Positions 37,701-49,861 of a DNA stretch of 64,000 nucleotides are shown one piece after another. The notes below the pieces were generated by a model that was not told the origin of the DNA, did no database searches, and saw only the letters and a list, made by a program, of their open reading frames with translations. The translations under genes were made by a program, and so were the position numbers. The stretch spans positions 2,993,501-3,057,500 of the forward strand of contig OU612074.1 of assembly GCA_914767715.1 (NCBI GenBank). Reading direction: 5' to 3'. This DNA is from Membranipora membranacea. Its lineage: Eukaryota > Bryozoa > Gymnolaemata > Cheilostomatida > Membraniporidae. The first letter of the stretch is position 1. Every line of letters starts with the position of its first letter.

Positions 37701-38951
37701 ATTGGCCGATAACTGTGCAAGGGAGTCATTGCGGGTGAACACAAACTGCCCAAGAAAACAACACTTGAATCATATATCTTTTTTTAGAAATATTTTAGAG
37801 TTATTATAAAATAGTAATTATATAATAACTCTATGGATGTGCCATACAACTTGTAGTTTTCTTATCAATGTCAAATTCTTCTTTTGGAAAGTAAGCTTCC
37901 AAATTTTTTGGCAACCCTGATTTTGACCTACCCATCTTTGTCTTTGTGCAGTCTCTTTGATAAAATAAAGATACTTGAAATTAATATGATAAAGCCCCAA
38001 AGGTATTGTTTGGACTGTAAGTGACTGATATCTTATCAGTCAGAACAATGTGTCATTGTCCACTTGCTAAATCTGATATGTTGTCTAAAATTTTGACTAT
38101 TTGATAGCGTTTATTTTAAATGATGCAATCTAGTACAAGATTCTGGCTTTAGTAGTGGTGGGTGTTAATCGAGCTACTAACTCAAATCTGATGGAGTAGG
38201 AGGTGGCTCAGTTGGTTAGAGTGCCTGACCTTCAGCATACAAATGATGAAGGTTGTGGGTTCGAACCCCCTGCAGTCCATCGACTACTTGGGTTATGTTG
38301 CCCCCATGTGTGCTCCGACCTGCCTGCAAACAGAGAGCAATCTGGCCTCACTACTGAGGCACTAAAATTCCGCCGCCCAAGCTTCAGGATGTGGCATTTG
38401 ATAAGACATCTGATTTTAATCAACCTTTTTTTTAAATTTTAATCAACCTTTATTATATGAAACTAGTTGCAATCTCAAACATTGTTTGATACCAACTGTC
38501 ATCATAAGATAATCCATCTGATGATATTTGTTATGATTTGAAAACAGTCTACTGGCCAACATTACTGGTGACTTTTTTGATATTGTTCTATCAGGAGAGA
38601 TTGAGGAAGTTACACACACATATCGGTAAAGAAACTCAGCGTAGAGAACAATCCCTGCAGAGGAAACAACAGCAGTCCTCAGCCACTCAACAATCTACTG
38701 CTCCCTCTGAATTAATAACCAAACAAACTGTCACTGTATCAAATGATCAGCCTGAAGTAGAAAACCCCCAGGGAAAACCTAATGAAGTGAAACAAGAGCA
38801 GATAACATCTGTAGCTGAGGGACAGTCTACCAATGAGGAGCCAACTCCTAATACTGACACTGTGCAGTCGGCTTTATCACTTGAACAGCCTGTAACACAT
38901 CAACAAGGCTCTGAGGTTCAGCCAGAGAATAAACAAACTGAGGCGAAGTAA
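34749..38951 (+). CDS. SNAPIN: SNAPIN homologue (BLOC-1/BORC subunit) with extended C-terminal tail
   Basis: Snapin is a small coiled-coil subunit of BLOC-1 and BORC, acting in endolysosome biogenesis and positioning, and it binds SNARE SNAP25. Exons 34749-34885, 36734-36780, 37085-37203 and 38595-38951 join in phase (about 219 aa). Matches to the family: SEGIMMLMRPSIEHLDVKVH (human FAEGLLGLLRPSVQQLDSHVH), VRKSQAELSSTID (VRESQVELREQID), LDPHIKRLGNARRKVNIINS (LDPYVKKLLNARRRVVLVNN), ILHNCQERLRKLH (ILQNAQERLRRLN). The domain ends at about residue 125. Vertebrate Snapin is about 136 aa; here a Gln/Glu/Ser/Thr-rich, probably disordered tail of roughly 85 residues follows. The donor of exon 3 is gtcggt, weaker than the others. 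Confidence 0.92.
34967..35860 (-). mobile_element. tRNA-derived SINE (minus), interrupted by a hAT element
   Basis: The minus strand reads GATAGCTCAGTGCTAGAGG (A box) and GGGTTCGAGCCCC (B box) within 34973-35045. Its flank ends at 35096, where the hAT element with 8-bp duplication begins. The flank resumes at 35816. Confidence 0.65.
35089..35823. mobile_element. hAT-type DNA transposon relic or MITE with 8-bp target duplication
   Basis: The element is 35097-35815 (719 bp). Left end CAGACTTGCCAACCT; right end AGGTTGGCAAGTATG, its complement with one mismatch. The direct repeat tcgttgtg flanks it at 35089-35096 and 35816-35823. CAGACTTGCCAACC-like ends with 8-bp duplications are hAT hallmarks. 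Inside, one 64-codon open stretch (35300-35491) is unrecognised. Short GC palindrome gcgctacgcgc at 35213-35223. Located in SNAPIN intron 1. Confidence 0.88.
36039..36377. mobile_element. putative MITE with ~33-bp terminal inverted repeats
   Basis: Left arm 36039-36069 (aattact..cattacaaaataaagt...) complements the right arm 36346-36377; a 22-nt core matches exactly (36048-36069 with 36346-36367). ORFs inside on both strands (such as minus 36439-36095) are not family-like. It lies in SNAPIN intron 1. Confidence 0.7.
38194..38400 (+). mobile_element. tRNA-derived SINE, copy 2 (best preserved)
   Basis: A box ggtggctcagttggttagag, B box gggttcgaacccc, then a body that includes ccatcgactacttgggtt and gaggcactaaaattccg. 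Same family as 25673-25870. In SNAPIN intron 3, sense. Confidence 0.8.
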
Positions 38952-40162
38952 TCAATACTGTGGCCTATTCTTGATGTGCAGATGGCAGGTGTTTTCCCTT
39001 TATCTTGCCTAGGTTCAGTGTGAGCAACTGGACCCTAGGATTGATCATTAACAGGGTGTTTCTCTGATATCATGAAGGGTTGAAACTCATAATGTGGATC
39101 ATGGTGGAATGGAAGGAATCAAATAGTTTTAAATTTGATAGCATGTAAATTTGTTTATTATTTTTTCAAATTATATATTTTGATTGTTTTGCTGTAAAAT
39201 TATTGACAGCAATTTATATTTGTAATAATGATCCCTTAAATCTGATCATCCGTAGTTATGTATTTATGTTAACTGGAAAAGGTGTTGACGTTGCACTTTC
39301 CGTCTGTCTATTTTCATAGTAAACCATACCTCGGCTATGATTGCTGTCCCATACATAAAAAAATTGTTGTAGATCAACCATCTGATGGCAAATCAAGTGG
39401 GTACCCATGTAGAATCTTCCGCCCCCCACCCCCTACCTTAGCCTTGTCACGCGGCTATCACAAAAAGGAAGCTGTGTGACAAGGCTACCCCTACCTATCT
39501 ATATGAAGCTTAACTGTCAAATTCGCAGGAGAGCCCTTGACTTGTTTACTGCACAAAGGATATCCATTGACTTCTAAGCTTTTAGACTAGTTCCTAGACG
39601 TCCCCTCTCCCCTTTACTGGTCAGATGCCAAATAATCAGCAAAGGGGTGTAACTCCTGATTTAGGGAAAAATTGGTCAAACTAAATGTAGGCCTAAATAC
39701 TCTAGTCCTCAATCAAATGTGTGTTATGACATTAGACTGATGCAGTATGGAGTGGCTAGCATGCCTTGCCCTTTGTGAGTCAATTTTTCATGGTCGATCA
39801 TGTAATAACCTTTGCCTATTAAAAGGATTTGGGGTGGGGGCAGCAAAACAGCAATGCGTTTATATAATATATATTACACAGCACAATGTTGAAAAACAAT
39901 GAATGTTTAGTTAGTGTTTTTGTACTAACCCAACCAATAAAATCTATTTATCTTCATTCATGCTCATGCGCAAATAGTATGGGGTTCTTGCTCAATCAAT
40001 CTGATCGCTGCAGAGTCACTAATGCAAGCTCTGAAAGTACAAGTGTTTAAACTGGTTTACAGGCTGTGCAGTGGATGCTGAGCTATTGACTGTCTAACAA
40101 CCATTCAGCTTAATCTAAAGCCCAAGTTCTCAGCTTGCTGCTCTAGACGTCGTTGAGGTGAG
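38952..40162. other. intergenic between SNAPIN and the TRIM gene
   Basis: No gene seen. Contains an 11-bp inverted repeat agccttgtcac (39440-39450) / gtgacaaggct (39476-39486). No canonical AATAAA is obvious right behind the SNAPIN stop. Confidence 0.4.
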
Positions 40163-43100
40163 ATGCCAGGATTTACAGACCACATACGCTGCTCTCTGTG
40201 TCTTGAGGAGGTCGAGTATCTGGAGAACCCCAAACAGCTGCCATGTAGTCACTTATTCTGTCTTGGATGTTTAGAGAGTAATGTGATAACTGTGGAGAGC
40301 GGCGTGCAGGTCCAGTGCTGTGTCTGTAGGTAGGTGCAATGTAAACTGGCTGACAAAACATTTCGTAACGATCAAAGATAAGTTATAGCGGAATAGAATC
40401 GCCGTGTGGACGATATCTGAACAACTATTGTGGCAAACACATCATGGCTTGCATTATCTTGTCCTTTGTTTGTTTGTTGGAGAGGTTGTCACCATATACA
40501 CAGTTATTTGCTTTCAACATATTTTGCCATATTTATTGTACCTTCAGCTTGACTCATGAGCTACCTTCATTAGAGAGTCTGACATCAGAAGGATTAATAC
40601 CTGACCAAGGTACCCCTGACCAGGATTCACCCGACCAAGAGACCACGGAAAACAAAACTGCTAAATCTGACGTGGACCCAATATTCTGTGACCAGTGTCA
40701 AACGCCAGAAAAGTCCACCGCTGTTTGTTACTGCGTAACCTGTGACAAGAAGCTTTGTAAACACCATGAAACAGTATGTAGACCTAGATCATAACTTTAT
40801 GCAAACATAACTAGTTTAAAGTTTCCTTATTCACTCTGACAGCGCAATATGTCACATGGTTCATAATCAAATCCAATTAGAATAAGCGATTGCTTTTTAA
40901 CCCAAAGCATTGCTTTGTTTAAGGTGATCTCTCATTTGGTCTTTCAATTTGGTCAATTATTTCTAAAACTGTTCTCTCAGATTGTAGGCAGTTCCATGAA
41001 TGAGTAGTGAATTTGCAATGAGACCCCTCGCAGGTCTCGCTCACTCAACGAGTGAGCAATCAGAATAGTGATTTTAGCTGTAATCCATTGTCATTGAAAG
41101 ACCTGCCCAGGCTCAATTGGAGCACTTATATGATTATTGCCTCCAATATCCCATCTTATATGACTGATTGGAATGATCTTCTAGGATGGGAACCCATATT
41201 TTTTTACTTGAACAAGGACCCTTAATTTTTATAACCTTGACCATCCAGTTACTCCACCAACTGCTGCAAGATCCGTCTTTATGCTGCATTTAATCTGATC
41301 ATGACCGTGATTTGTTAAGCCTCAGCGTCCAATTGAGTGAATAACACCCAATGAATCTGATCTATTCAGCAGTAGCAGTAAAAGTCAACCCTGATGCTGG
41401 TACCATTAAAATGGCTTTGTGATTGTCTCCTACTTTAAGCTGGTAAAGCAGCTCATTTTAATGAGTTGTTTTCCTTCAGATACTACAAACCATGACTTCT
41501 GTAGCTTTCAGGTAATCCCAATATACTGAGAGGGAGTGGGTTACCAAAAACTATATACCTTTCATAATTATGACTGACATAAATGTGGCAATAATTTACA
41601 CTGCATAATACAACAATTCACTTAAGGTACACTGAAGATCATTTGTGACATGGGATCTAAAGAGGATTTTCCAACTATCAAAGTCTACCCAAAGACCAAT
41701 GCATGTTATAGTCAGCCAGTTACTTATGATAAAGTTGTGTCAGATTTGCATGGTAAAAAATGCAATGCTCTACTGCGCATAAATTATTGATGTGGAAAAA
41801 GTGCCTCCCGTAAGGGAAGGAAACTCCGCATTATGATGTCACAGTCTCCCGGAAGTACAATACAAATAACAAGCACTTCCAGGAGACTCTGCCATTCCTT
41901 ATAGGAGGCACTTTTTTCACATAAAAAATCCATGCCAAGTAGAGCTGAAGTAGAGTTGAATTTTTTTGCCATACAAAACTGACAAAACTTCATCATAAGT
42001 GACGTCCTGACTATAACATGCATTGGTCTGTGGGTAGTCTTTAAAGTCTCTGAAGTTTAACGCCATTTGGTGTTATTAAAAGTAATTTTTTCGTGTCATT
42101 TGATGTACGTGGGAAAAAAACTCGAGGTTTTCAAGAGGTATAAATGTATTATGCCATGGTTAATCTAATGTAAACTGTTCTACTTTAGGTACACCAGCAG
42201 TTCTTCACTGAAGGAGACAGTCATCATATTGTCTCAGCTCAGAAGTATCAGGAAAGGCCAAAGCTTTACATGAGACCAAAATGTGTAGATCATAGATTTG
42301 ATATAGGAATTTGTTGTGATATCAGTCGCTGCTTTAGATGTCAAAACTGCACACTCACAGACTCGTGTAAGGGTAAGTAGATAGCAAGGTGAATATGAAC
42401 CACTCAGTAACTTCATTCACAGCAGCTATTGGCCTCACAAACTGTTCACTGCTGAGGAGTGTTTTGTTCACCAGTGTCAATACTTTCTGTGTGAAATTTG
42501 GTCAGCAAAGCCAAGAGATAAAGATTTCAATGCCAATGTCCATCTATTGACTCTTGTAACTGCTAACTCCCATTTGGTTCGTCCTCCACGTTGTGCCCAG
42601 CATGTTTATTGAGAGATGCTCGCTACTGGCCAGCTACTCTGTCAGAAGTTGTTGGGTTGCCTAAAACCATTCTGGTTACATAACTTGAGGTTGAGGATTG
42701 AGAACACATTTTGTTTATGACATACTTCTGCATATGAAAACCTCAATAAAAACATAAAAATAATAATAATACTGCATCTGCTGGTTATCGAACACAGGAC
42801 CCAATAGTCTATTACATGAAAATCTGATCCTCACAAATTATTTGTTGAGTCACATGAGTTATTAATGTACACAAATTGTTGTTTTTTTCTAGATGATTCG
42901 AAAGAGAAAAGAAAAATATGTGAACAGAGTGGGGAATCTGAAGAAAAGTCTATTGATTGTGAAGAAGGAAGATGTGGGAAATGCGAAGTCGACTTCAAAC
43001 CACTGGAAGAGGATTCCACCTCACACAAAGAGGAGGGTAATAAGGCCATTAAAATACTTCACTAGTAATCAATTAGAGTGTGTGAACTGCTCAAACTACA

Positions 43101-46100
43101 GACTAAGGCAATCCTAGATGAAGAAAGCCAAATATCAAATACTTTAATCAACACTAAAGAGGATCTTGACTGTGAAAATTATGTCAATCAAACAAGCCAC
43201 AAATTAAACACAAAACAGATTGAATGCACAAAAATCAGAAAACCTGGCAATGATTTATCGATATACCTGTTATCTTTCACCCATCAACTTTATCTCTACT
43301 GGGAAACCAGATTGCTGACTATGACAGCAGAAATTGGAGAGATCAATTAATTTTTTATAGGTAGAGAAGGATTGGGTCCAATTTCTACATTATTTTTACA
43401 TAATTTTGCAGGTGAGATTGTGCATAAGTTTCATACTCTCTCAGACATGGAAAAAATCATTAACAGAAAGTTTGCAGAGCAGCTAAAGAGTTGCTCACAG
43501 AAAATCACGGATATGTGTAAGAGGGAGAAGGAGACATGGCTGCAAATTGATAATCTAGAGCAGCAATGTGAACAACTGATCAAACAGGTGGATACTAAGG
43601 CAAAGGAACTGGTGAGTCTATCAAAGCCGACAAGGGCTGTATCCATGGGTTTTAAAGTGGTAGGGCCAGGCGGGGAGGGTGGGGAAGGGTCTGTAGCGCC
43701 TTCTTGCTCGGGGGTATGGGGGACCACTCCCCCAGAAAATTTTCAAAAATAAGAGGCAGTTTTAAGGCATTTCAGCCCTTTTTTAGACAAAAATTCACAA
43801 GAGTTTTAGTGTAACAGAAAGACACATCATCATATCCCTACTGTGATTGATGCTTACAATTAAAAAAAATCGGTGAACATATTATGGAGAGAAGATGAAC
43901 AGTAAAATTGTGTCAAGTTTTAAGGTGGTTGATAAAAAACACAAAGGAGTCGTAGGAGGTAGGTACCAGAGGTTGAATTACCTTCTCAACAGTCAGTAAA
44001 ATATGTGATATTGTCCATGAATAGATTTAATAATCATTTTTGTGTGAGCAATTTTCATCAAAATTCTGATTCTTTTGACCACCACCGAAAAGGTTGTTGG
44101 GATAAGATGTCATAAACTTGCCAACATTGAAATTTGATATGCTTAATCCCTCCCTGCAACTAATTTAGAACATGCAATGATCCGACGCTTTTTGATCAAG
44201 TTTGGCCCAAAGGTATGTTTTGAGAGGGGACATGGCGCAGAAGAATAGCTCACATTATTCAGTCTTAGATTTATTGATGAACTAAAAATCTCATGACAAG
44301 CAGAAATTTGCCATTTTAAAACAACTACATCAGTGCTATTGCTTCATAATCCCTATGTATAACACAAGGAGCCCCTGTTATTGACAAACATAAATATGGC
44401 CAATGTGTATTCATAACACTTTTGTGGAAATTTTAGGTTTTTTTTTCAAAATTGACCGCTTGAAAAAGTGGTAGGGCCGTGGCCTCCTGGCCCTTCCTAT
44501 GAATACACCCCTGAAGCCGGCCATGTTTGAAGGAAGGTTCTGTCTGGGTTCAACAATATAAATGATCTTTAAATGCTAAGTTCCGTCTGTCCGGGAACAG
44601 TAAATGACCTCACGACTGAATTCAGCGGCAGAACTGAATATTCTCCAGAGAGAACCAAGTCTTAGTGACCCTAACAAAATGGTTTGATAAGGAGGAGAAA
44701 AAGAAGAAATATTATATAACTATAGGATGAATTATAAGAGAATCAATGAGAAGAAAAAAATGTGAACGAAAATACCTTGTTATATTTGTAGAATCAGAGT
44801 ATCAGCGAAGAAGCGTGCCGGCTGACAGTATGTATTGCGGAATTCAAGCTCATATACTCTGCTCGGATTGAGAAAAGACTTGAGGAAATGAGGCGATCAA
44901 GGGAAAACTTGGATGAGCTCCGGTGTGAGACAGAGAAATTCCTACTACAGAATCATGTGACTGAGTTGATTAAACATGAACAGGAGAAGATTAATCTATT
45001 GAGGCAGAAGTGTGAGAAAGAATATGAGCTTGTAGATATTGATATGACCTCGCTCGAAAGTGAGTAGAGATTATCAATTAGCAATTTTTAATATTGTAAA
45101 TCACAATAAAACCCTGTAGGTTGAGGCCATCACATCCCGCTGCCATGAAAACGGATGAACACACGAGATTGATTTTAGCAGCTTGACAGTGTACTGCAAA
45201 AGAGATGCTGATGTCAAAATTTAGTGCTTAAACTGCCCTGTATTAGATTTTCATAGGGGCAAAAGATGCCATGAGGTGAAATGTTTTTCACTGTTCATCA
45301 TACATGTTAGCTCTTGTCCACACTCAGGAACACAAGCCAGACATGCTACAGGACATCTTAAGATTAATTTTAAAAGATAATCATTGCCCTCACATTTTCT
45401 GTGAATACAAGGGGTGATTTGTTGGTCTATCCCAAAATCAGTGTGGTTATTAAGCTAAAACCATCATTTTTGTCTTTTCAAATGACTGCTGGTTTTAGTG
45501 AGTGGTAAAAAAACTTGACTCATTTTACAGGTGGATTGAAGAAGTTTACAGAATACCAATTCAGTGTAACTCCTGATACCCTTGTTTTCTTGTCAGAGTT
45601 GGCTACAGAAGATGTTTGCTACTCAGTAACTTTCCGTGATGATGGCAGTCTGATGCTGGCTGAAGAATATGGTGTCCACCTTATGAAATTCCCTTATTGC
45701 AATGATAAAGAAGAGTTGTATCAAGCTGGTGGTGGAGCAACATCAGTTTCTCTCTGTAATGAATGTTGTTACGTTGTTTCTGTGGATGACAAAGGGCCTG
45801 ATAACCTCAATCATGTCAGGGTATGGAATCTTAATGAGGGCATGTCTCCACCACCACTTGTAAATGAGGACAGTGAGCATCTGTTCAAGTTCGAGTTGCC
45901 TGGAAAAGAAGTGACATCCATCACAAGTACGAAAGACATAGTAATTGCAACTGCTGCGAACTGCTTATTAGTATACAACCGTTTAACAGGAAAGCTTGTC
46001 TCAGAAAAATTTGAATTTCAGCCAAATGTGACCTATTTCTCAGCAATTGATGGTTCTCTTCTTGTGAGCGATTTCAAAGCACTCAGAAATTATGAGTTCA

Positions 46101-46608
46101 GCAAAGAGAACAACCTTAACCTCAAATGGATATGCGGAGGCCTTCTTGGGGCAGAGGGAATTACTGTAACGAAACAAGGAGAGATCATTGTCAGCAGCAA
46201 CAGTCAAAACTGTATTTTCCTCATATCACATGATGGTGAGTAATATAACTTGCAAGCAACTTTTTAATATAAATTTAATACGGAAATTCAACGCATGTCA
46301 CCTCTTGAATTCTATAATACTGATGTGACATTGACAGACCATGCATGATCTATAATGTTCAGCTTTTCAGTCACCCGATAAATCCTGGTCATTCCTAGTA
46401 TGGTCACTACCGAGTCATCATGAAAAGCATTACTCAGTTTGTTTTGGCATAATTAGTCCTCAAACTCTAAATTATTGTAGGGAGCCTACTGAAGACTATC
46501 CATCATGAGAAGTATTCCCCACGCTTCGGAGGAATAAGCACACACAACAACAAGATTGCTGTACCGTGTTGGGATGATAAAGAGATGCAAATGTTCAGCC
46601 TTCTCTAA
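40163..46608 (+). CDS. TRIM-like protein: RING, two B-boxes, coiled coil, propeller-like C-terminus
   Basis: Probable RING-type E3 ubiquitin ligase of TRIM architecture. Exons 40163-40329, 40548-40773, 42189-42372, 42893-43036, 43412-43611, 44792-45059, 45531-46235, 46481-46608 join in phase to 673 aa. RING: C10, C13, C28, H30, C33, C36, C52, C55, a clean C3HC4. B-box 1 at about 101-130 (FCDQCQTPEK...CDKKLCKHH). B-box 2 at about 163-185 with C/H ligands (CVDH...CCDISRCFRCQNC). Acidic, Cys-containing linker 193-240. Heptad-rich coiled coil about 245-395. Residues 397-673 read as beta-rich repeats (VTFRDDGSLMLAEEYGVHLM, VSVDDKG, GITVTKQGEIIVSSNSQNCI, GGISTHNNKIAVPCW), consistent with a six-bladed NHL/WD-like propeller. 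Substrate unknown; no close named orthologue recognised. Confidence 0.88.
40878..41107. mobile_element. MITE, ctttcaattag family, diverged copy
   Basis: Shares ccaattagaataagcgattgc, catttggtctttcaattt, gcagttccatgaatgag, ctcgctcactcaacgagtga and cattgaaagacc with the complete copy at 17103-17347. In intron 2 of the TRIM-like gene. Confidence 0.7.
41680..42042. repeat. foldback element: ~165-bp imperfect inverted repeat
   Basis: Left arm 41680-41858 is complementary to right arm 41877-42042 with small indels. Matching outer landmarks are gaccaatgcatgttatagtc (left) and gactataacatgcattggtc (right). Matching inner landmarks are aaaagtgcctcc and ggaggcactttt. Only about 20 nt separates the arms. 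The minus ORF 42023-41784 lies wholly inside and is probably incidental. In TRIM intron 2. Confidence 0.9.
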
Positions 46609-48485
46609 TGAACCAATTTTGAGAGTAAATGAAATTATTCCTCTCTTTTATCACAAGACTTCTGCATTAGCCTGCGTTTGGAGGGTATTGAATGGTGACA
46701 TATAATTTTAATTCGAAATTTAGCATTTGTGATGTACCAAAAAAAAATTTTTTTGAAGAGAATCTGTCAGTAAATGAGAACTGCGTCAGAAAACTGAATC
46801 AATAGGTGTTGGTTAGCTGTTGGGCATGGTGTCCCAATTTGAGTTTGAAGGTTACTGGTATCGCCGCATTTGATAACAGAGTTGCGTCATCAGGATGAAA
46901 CTTTTATGCAGCACATTATGCTATACCCATCCATTATTGAGGCTTGATTGTTGCTACTATTCACCCAACAATCTGGTAATGCGGATCGAGGTCAGACAGA
47001 ATTCCTCTGCAAAATAACTAAAGGAAGAGTAATATTACCCTGGCTGCCCATCAGATCCAGACTGAAATCTTACTTGATGTCATGGCACATAATGTTGTTC
47101 AGTCACCTGAATTCATTACTTGACTGCTAACTATGCAAAAATTTCACGATTAAATACAGTAAATGCTCTAATGAGTTGGTTTCAAGCAGATTGTGTAGGG
47201 GGTCGTCGATCGATTTACACCACCAAATCAGAGACACTGGACTGTTTAATCTCATAATGGTAGTGATACTTACACTGCCTGTTCCCTTCTCTAGGTTGCA
47301 TTTTGTCTTCTGTTCTGGTGAATTTGTAGGGTGCCAGCCATTTTTGCAGATAATGTGTGCATCTGACTAATGAGGGATGATCTACTTTTGAGGTTAGTGT
47401 TTTTTTTTACTTTTTAACCAACTTCTGGCTTTGATTTCCTTGATGACAGGATTCGGCGTGTGAAGGTGAACATCATTGGCCTATATCTTCTCTCCATTGT
47501 TTTGGCGCTCCTTTCATAAACTCGTATAAACGCTATAACAATGTTTGCTGATGATATCACCTGAGTCCAATGGTAGCATCTTGCGGCCCGAAGTTCACAC
47601 ATGTGATCAAATTTTGAACAAAATGGTTTGCTGATAAGAGAATAACTCTGAATGTATACGAAACAAAAGCCATGATTATCACCCTTAGCCCCAACAGCAG
47701 GTCTCTACACATTACATCCCCATTAGAAATTGTTGAATTTTGAAAGCTTTTATCTTTTTCTCTGCAACTGATCAATAGCTGTGTGAGGGACGAAAAACGC
47801 ACACTCCCGTAACTTTAATATTAATTACAGGAGTGTAAGGTCCCGTCCTGCACACTTCTTGTGTTTGTCATATAAATTTAATTCAAATATGAATACTATA
47901 ACTATCGCTTTGATCGGTTTGACACAAGGTAAATTTTGGTTCTATTTTGTGTAATTGTGTATGTGTAATGGTGCTACTATATAATGTGTAATGGTTAGCA
48001 CTCTTAACTTTATGGACCTCTGAAACCCACCTAAGCAATCATTAACTTGATTATGTGTGATTCCGCAAAGTTCGGCCTAAACATGTGGTTGAGTCGCGGA
48101 CAAGTGGTTGCCCGTACTCTGAAAGTAAAATGACCGTCTAAAGCTCATATTAAAATATAATTTATAGGTAATAAGGATAAATATGACTGCAGTTATAAAA
48201 TATTGGATTTTATCAAAAGGTAGCACGACAAGTAATAAAATAACCGGTATACTCTGACTAAATGCTCGCCAGGACGACTCAATGTATGAGGTGACAACTT
48301 CACCTTCAATACGACACAAGATTCACTTGATCCTCTGCAGGAAATTACAAATGGCAGACTCGCCAATAACGATGGAGCTTCAACAAAATTATAACCAATG
48401 ATCAGTCGATATAACCAAGGACTTACCTTTGCCTTGAACTGGAGCATTATAATAATTATATTATCAAACAAATTTCATCCTGAAT
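46609..48485. other. intergenic, no gene recognised
   Basis: Short ORFs only. A small hairpin, cactcccgtaa...attacaggagtg, is at about 47802-47836. No RNA gene seen. Confidence 0.4.
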
Positions 48486-48916
48486 ATTGCCACCAGTGGC
48501 GTATATTAGCACTCACGGCCCACGGAATTCCGTGAGTGACTGAATAGCTCAGTGTGTAGAGCGTCCGCTTTATAATCACTGCTAAACAGATTGTTGTGGG
48601 TTCGAATCCCGTTACGGTCAGTTTTTTTTCAAATGGGTGCTTTATAACTAGAGCATTTTTACCGTAATCTTCTACTGCTATTGAGTTGTTTTCTGAAAGA
48701 ACCCAACAGCTCAGTGAGCTATTGAAATACCTCTCTGCTTGCACTATTTTGCTACCGATATGCAAAAATTTCCGTGGTGTGAGGGCGCTTAAGCGCCCCT
48801 CCCACACCCTCCCCGCCACGCCTACGGCGTGTGGATCGGGCTGCGCCCGATCATTATGCTCATCTCTAAAAAGTCAGTGAGTGAAAATTTTTAGAATATA
48901 CGCCCCTGATTGCCAC
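48486..48916. mobile_element. hAT-type non-autonomous element carrying a tRNA-like sequence, 8-bp target duplication
   Basis: The element is 48494-48908 (415 bp). Left end CAGTGGCGTATATT; right end AATATACGCCCCTG (complement, one mismatch). The perfect 8-bp direct repeat attgccac flanks it at 48486-48493 and 48909-48916. Inside: a tRNA-like segment (48535-48619), a T run, and a GC-rich segment with palindromes gggcgcttaagcgccc (48782-48797), cgcctacggcg (48819-48829) and gatcgggctgcgcccgatc (48834-48852). No transposase. Confidence 0.88.
48535..48632 (+). ncRNA. tRNA-like sequence with pol III A/B boxes and T8 terminator, inside hAT element
   Basis: tgactgaa/acggtca can pair as an acceptor stem; D-arm gctc..gagc is intact; B box gggttcgaatccc is near-consensus; tttttttt follows at 48622-48629. 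The anticodon stem does not close: tccgc followed by tttataa lacks its gcgga partner, replaced by atcactgctaaacag. So this is a tRNA-derived pseudogene or SINE head rather than a functional tRNA. Internal pol III transcription is plausible. Confidence 0.6.
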
Positions 48917-49861
48917 GCAATACAAATAAGAGTTTTCACAATTGTGATAAACTTACCTCGTCAATTTTTCTGACGGAAAGATGCTCGCTCCCTTCGGCCG
49001 GAATTCAATATGTATGTTTCTGAGTAATTCAGTAATTTCACCAAGTTCTTAATGTGGAGTAGACATTTATTTAATTATAATTATTCCATAAAAATTAATC
49101 CAAGTAAATTGCACATAACACAACCTTCGTCAAGGCTGTACCAAAATGAGCTTTATCTTTATTGAAAGTATAAGTTTAAAAATCAATATTCTTATCAGAT
49201 AAATCAATGTTAACTAATCCTAAACTATTCCTAAGATGAGCTGCTGCTTGCGTTTTCTGCTATTCTTTATATAGTCACAGGAATGAGGAGAGTGAGCTGA
49301 TTGGTCACAGCAGGGGTCGATCCTTAATCATTTCAATCAGTCACTTAAATGTCGACATTATTGCGAAGCTTTCTTTGTGCCTGCATACAAAGGTCTTGCT
49401 ACCTTTCTGAAGGGCTCTCGAACATTCTTAAAGAGTTCTCCAACGTTCTTACTCTAGTTTAAATATTGTCCCTCATATGATAATAATCTTTTCATCATCC
49501 TGGCTGTTTTGATTTCTCAATAACATCGGCATTGAGTGATCTTATTCAGACGTTAGCTCTTAAACCATAAAGTTATGGTTTCGCAAGAGATTGTATTGTC
49601 ACTCTATCTTTACATAACTAAGAATCTAAAATTATCGAAGCTAAGAAAAGTAATATCGTGCAGTAAATCATAAAACATTGTAGCAACTGGAATTTAAAAT
49701 CATGAGAATCTAAAATAATGTCATACATTAAATCATAAAAATATTATAGAAGTTAGAATCTAAAATATGAAAATCTATAATAATCTCAAATAAATTAGAA
49801 ATAACAGCAAAAAGTGGTAAAACATCATAATATAAAATTGCACATTAATGTATTAGTTATC

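Noticed and set aside
41784-42023. Minus ORF of 79 codons
   Set aside because: Contained in the foldback inverted repeat; openness is probably incidental.
43431-43727. Minus ORF of 98 codons
   Set aside because: Antisense to the TRIM coiled-coil exon.
48535-48620. Functional tRNA gene (perhaps Ile-UAU)
   Set aside because: The anticodon stem has no pairing partner, so it is called tRNA-like only.
47176-48880. Cluster of short ORFs on both strands
   Set aside because: No shared phase, splice sites or family motifs; those near 48475-48880 fall in the hAT element.
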